Shown: positions 63,294 through 64,000 of the stretch, in pieces | How positions within the stretch are numbered: position 1 is the first letter of the stretch | How the letters are laid out: every line of letters starts with the position of its first letter | DNA from: Segetibacter sp. 3557_3 | GTDB lineage: Bacteria > Bacteroidota > Bacteroidia > Chitinophagales > Chitinophagaceae | Direction: 5' to 3' | Assembly: GCF_004354985.1 (NCBI RefSeq) | Contig: NZ_SMSK01000002.1 | Coordinates: 405,243 to 469,242, forward strand | DNA: 64,000 nucleotides | Made by a program: the position numbers and the translations under genes | Notes under the pieces: generated by a model | Databases searched by the model: none | What the model was told of the DNA's origin: nothing | What the model saw: only the letters and a program-made list of their open reading frames with translations

Positions 63294-63320
63294 AAAAACC
63301 CCCACCTTGTTGGGTGGGGG
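63294..63320 (-). terminator. Rho-independent terminator of the truncated receptor gene
   Basis: GC-rich stem CCCCCACC / GGTGGGGG (63299-63306, 63313-63320) with a short loop, followed on the minus strand by a T-run (63294-63298). It lies 25 bases after the stop of the gene ending at 63345. Confidence 0.9.
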
Positions 63321-63344
63321 CTGTTGTAACTTTTACAGTAACGA

Positions 63345-64000
63345 CTAATTAAATGAGTAACGAAGACCAAGTTGTCCCTGGAACCTTGAACCGAAGGTTA
63401 CGCTCCATGGATCTTGTGGATTAAAGTTGTATCCTTTTCCAGCAAACGCTCCGCTGGTTCTGTTGATAACCGATAACAGGTTATAAGCCTGGTTGCTAAC
63501 ATTATACTGTCTGCCCCAGCTGCGGTTTAACAGGTTGGTAAAATTAAACACGTCGAATGTGATCTGCAGGGTGTGTTTTACGTCGTTTGTGGTGATGTAA
63601 AAGTCCTGTGCAAAGCGCATGTCAATTACGTGTTCCCATGGTGTACTGCTGCCGTTTCTTTCTGTATAATTTCCGCGGCGGCTATTCAGGTATTTGTTTG
63701 CCGTAACATACTTGTCAAAATCTTCAGCCTGCTGCGCTGCAGTTCTTGAAACTGCAGTACCCGCACCGTTTAGCTGGTCCACAAACTTGATCTCAGAAAG
63801 ATTCCTTGGAATGTAAGCCAGGTCGTTACCAAAACGCCCGTCGCTGTTAAGATCACCATTCACAAGGTATGTCATTCTTTGGCCGGAGTTGCCGGAGTAA
63901 AACAAGGCAATAGACGTTCTCAGGTATTTGGTATAGTTCACGTTATAGCTGAAAACACCGGTGATACGATGGGTAAGCGCATAGTTCGATGTTGCCAATG
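63345..64000 (-). CDS. Oar-like TonB-dependent receptor, C-terminal part only
   Basis: Only the last 217 or so residues are in the window; the gene continues beyond base 64000. The barrel end is clear (TNLLNRSWGRQYNVSN, ending GQLGLRYSFN) and closely parallels the complete receptor at 59747 (FVNKNWGISK, GQLGVRYLFN); both also share YIPRNLSEI/YIPRNQSEI. The two are paralogues in tandem, separated by about 260 bases with a terminator, so they are expressed separately. Not a pseudogene as far as can be seen. Confidence 0.88.
   Translation of the reverse strand, partial: LATSNYALTHRITGVFSYNVNYTKYLRTSIALFYSGNSGQRMTYLVNGDLNSDGRFGNDLAYIPRNLSEIKFVDQLNGAGTAVSRTAAQQAEDFDKYVTANKYLNSRRGNYTERNGSSTPWEHVIDMRFAQDFYITTNDVKHTLQITFDVFNFTNLLNRSWGRQYNVSNQAYNLLSVINRTSGAFAGKGYNFNPQDPWSVTFGSRFQGQLGLRYSFN

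Overview
The window reads as an ordinary stretch of chromosome from a member of the Bacteroidota, most likely the family Chitinophagaceae or a close relative. The evidence is the gene content and order: rpmB-rpmG-DUF4295-ftsY, the alternative GlmU-like protein next to tpiA, DUF5686 and Oar-like TonB-dependent outer membrane proteins, the subtype iii (Bacteroidota) type VI secretion genes, a Lys/Ala-rich histone H1-like protein, and promoters of the TTG...TAnnTTTG type. Shine-Dalgarno sites are mostly absent. No rRNA, tRNA, CRISPR array, transposase or integrase was recognised. Assignments come from reading protein motifs and gene order; no database search was run.

Layout. 1-22 kb is mostly housekeeping: rplU, rpmA, a histone-like gene, a MiaE-type tRNA hydroxylase, a penicillin-acylase family enzyme, a DUF5686 outer membrane protein, argS, a GtrA protein next to an exosortase, dnaK behind a sigma-54-like site, ornithine aminotransferase, the rpmB-rpmG-DUF4295-ftsY run, the GlmU-like protein and tpiA. 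22-34 kb is mixed: a single-domain response regulator, a flippase and glycosyltransferase pair, an acyl-CoA-binding protein, an ABC-2 permease, an AlkB-like dioxygenase, a GNAT acetyltransferase, an M28 peptidase and small lipoproteins. It includes one clearly broken gene (27948-28420). 34-39.6 kb holds a large propeller-type sensor kinase and a NarL-type regulator with an acyltransferase-3 gene between them.

40-49 kb (minus strand) holds part of a subtype iii type VI secretion system: sheath genes tssB and tssC, then tssN, tssK, tssO and a PKD-domain protein that is probably tssP. Hcp, VgrG, ClpV, TssE/F/G, TssQ and TssR are not in the window. A periplasmic TPR protein lies nearby.

49.4-59.6 kb is the most unusual region. 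It holds two ATP-grasp ligases, a GCS2/YbdK-type carboxylate-amine ligase, a class I glutamine-amidotransferase-like protein and an alpha/beta-hydrolase esterase with an EF-hand-like loop. An ECF sigma factor, an anti-sigma/beta-barrel fusion and a lipoprotein gene sit in the middle. Together these look like a pathway that makes or edits amide (peptide-like) bonds outside the ribosome; its product cannot be told from sequence. The window ends with one complete and one truncated Oar-like TonB-dependent receptor.
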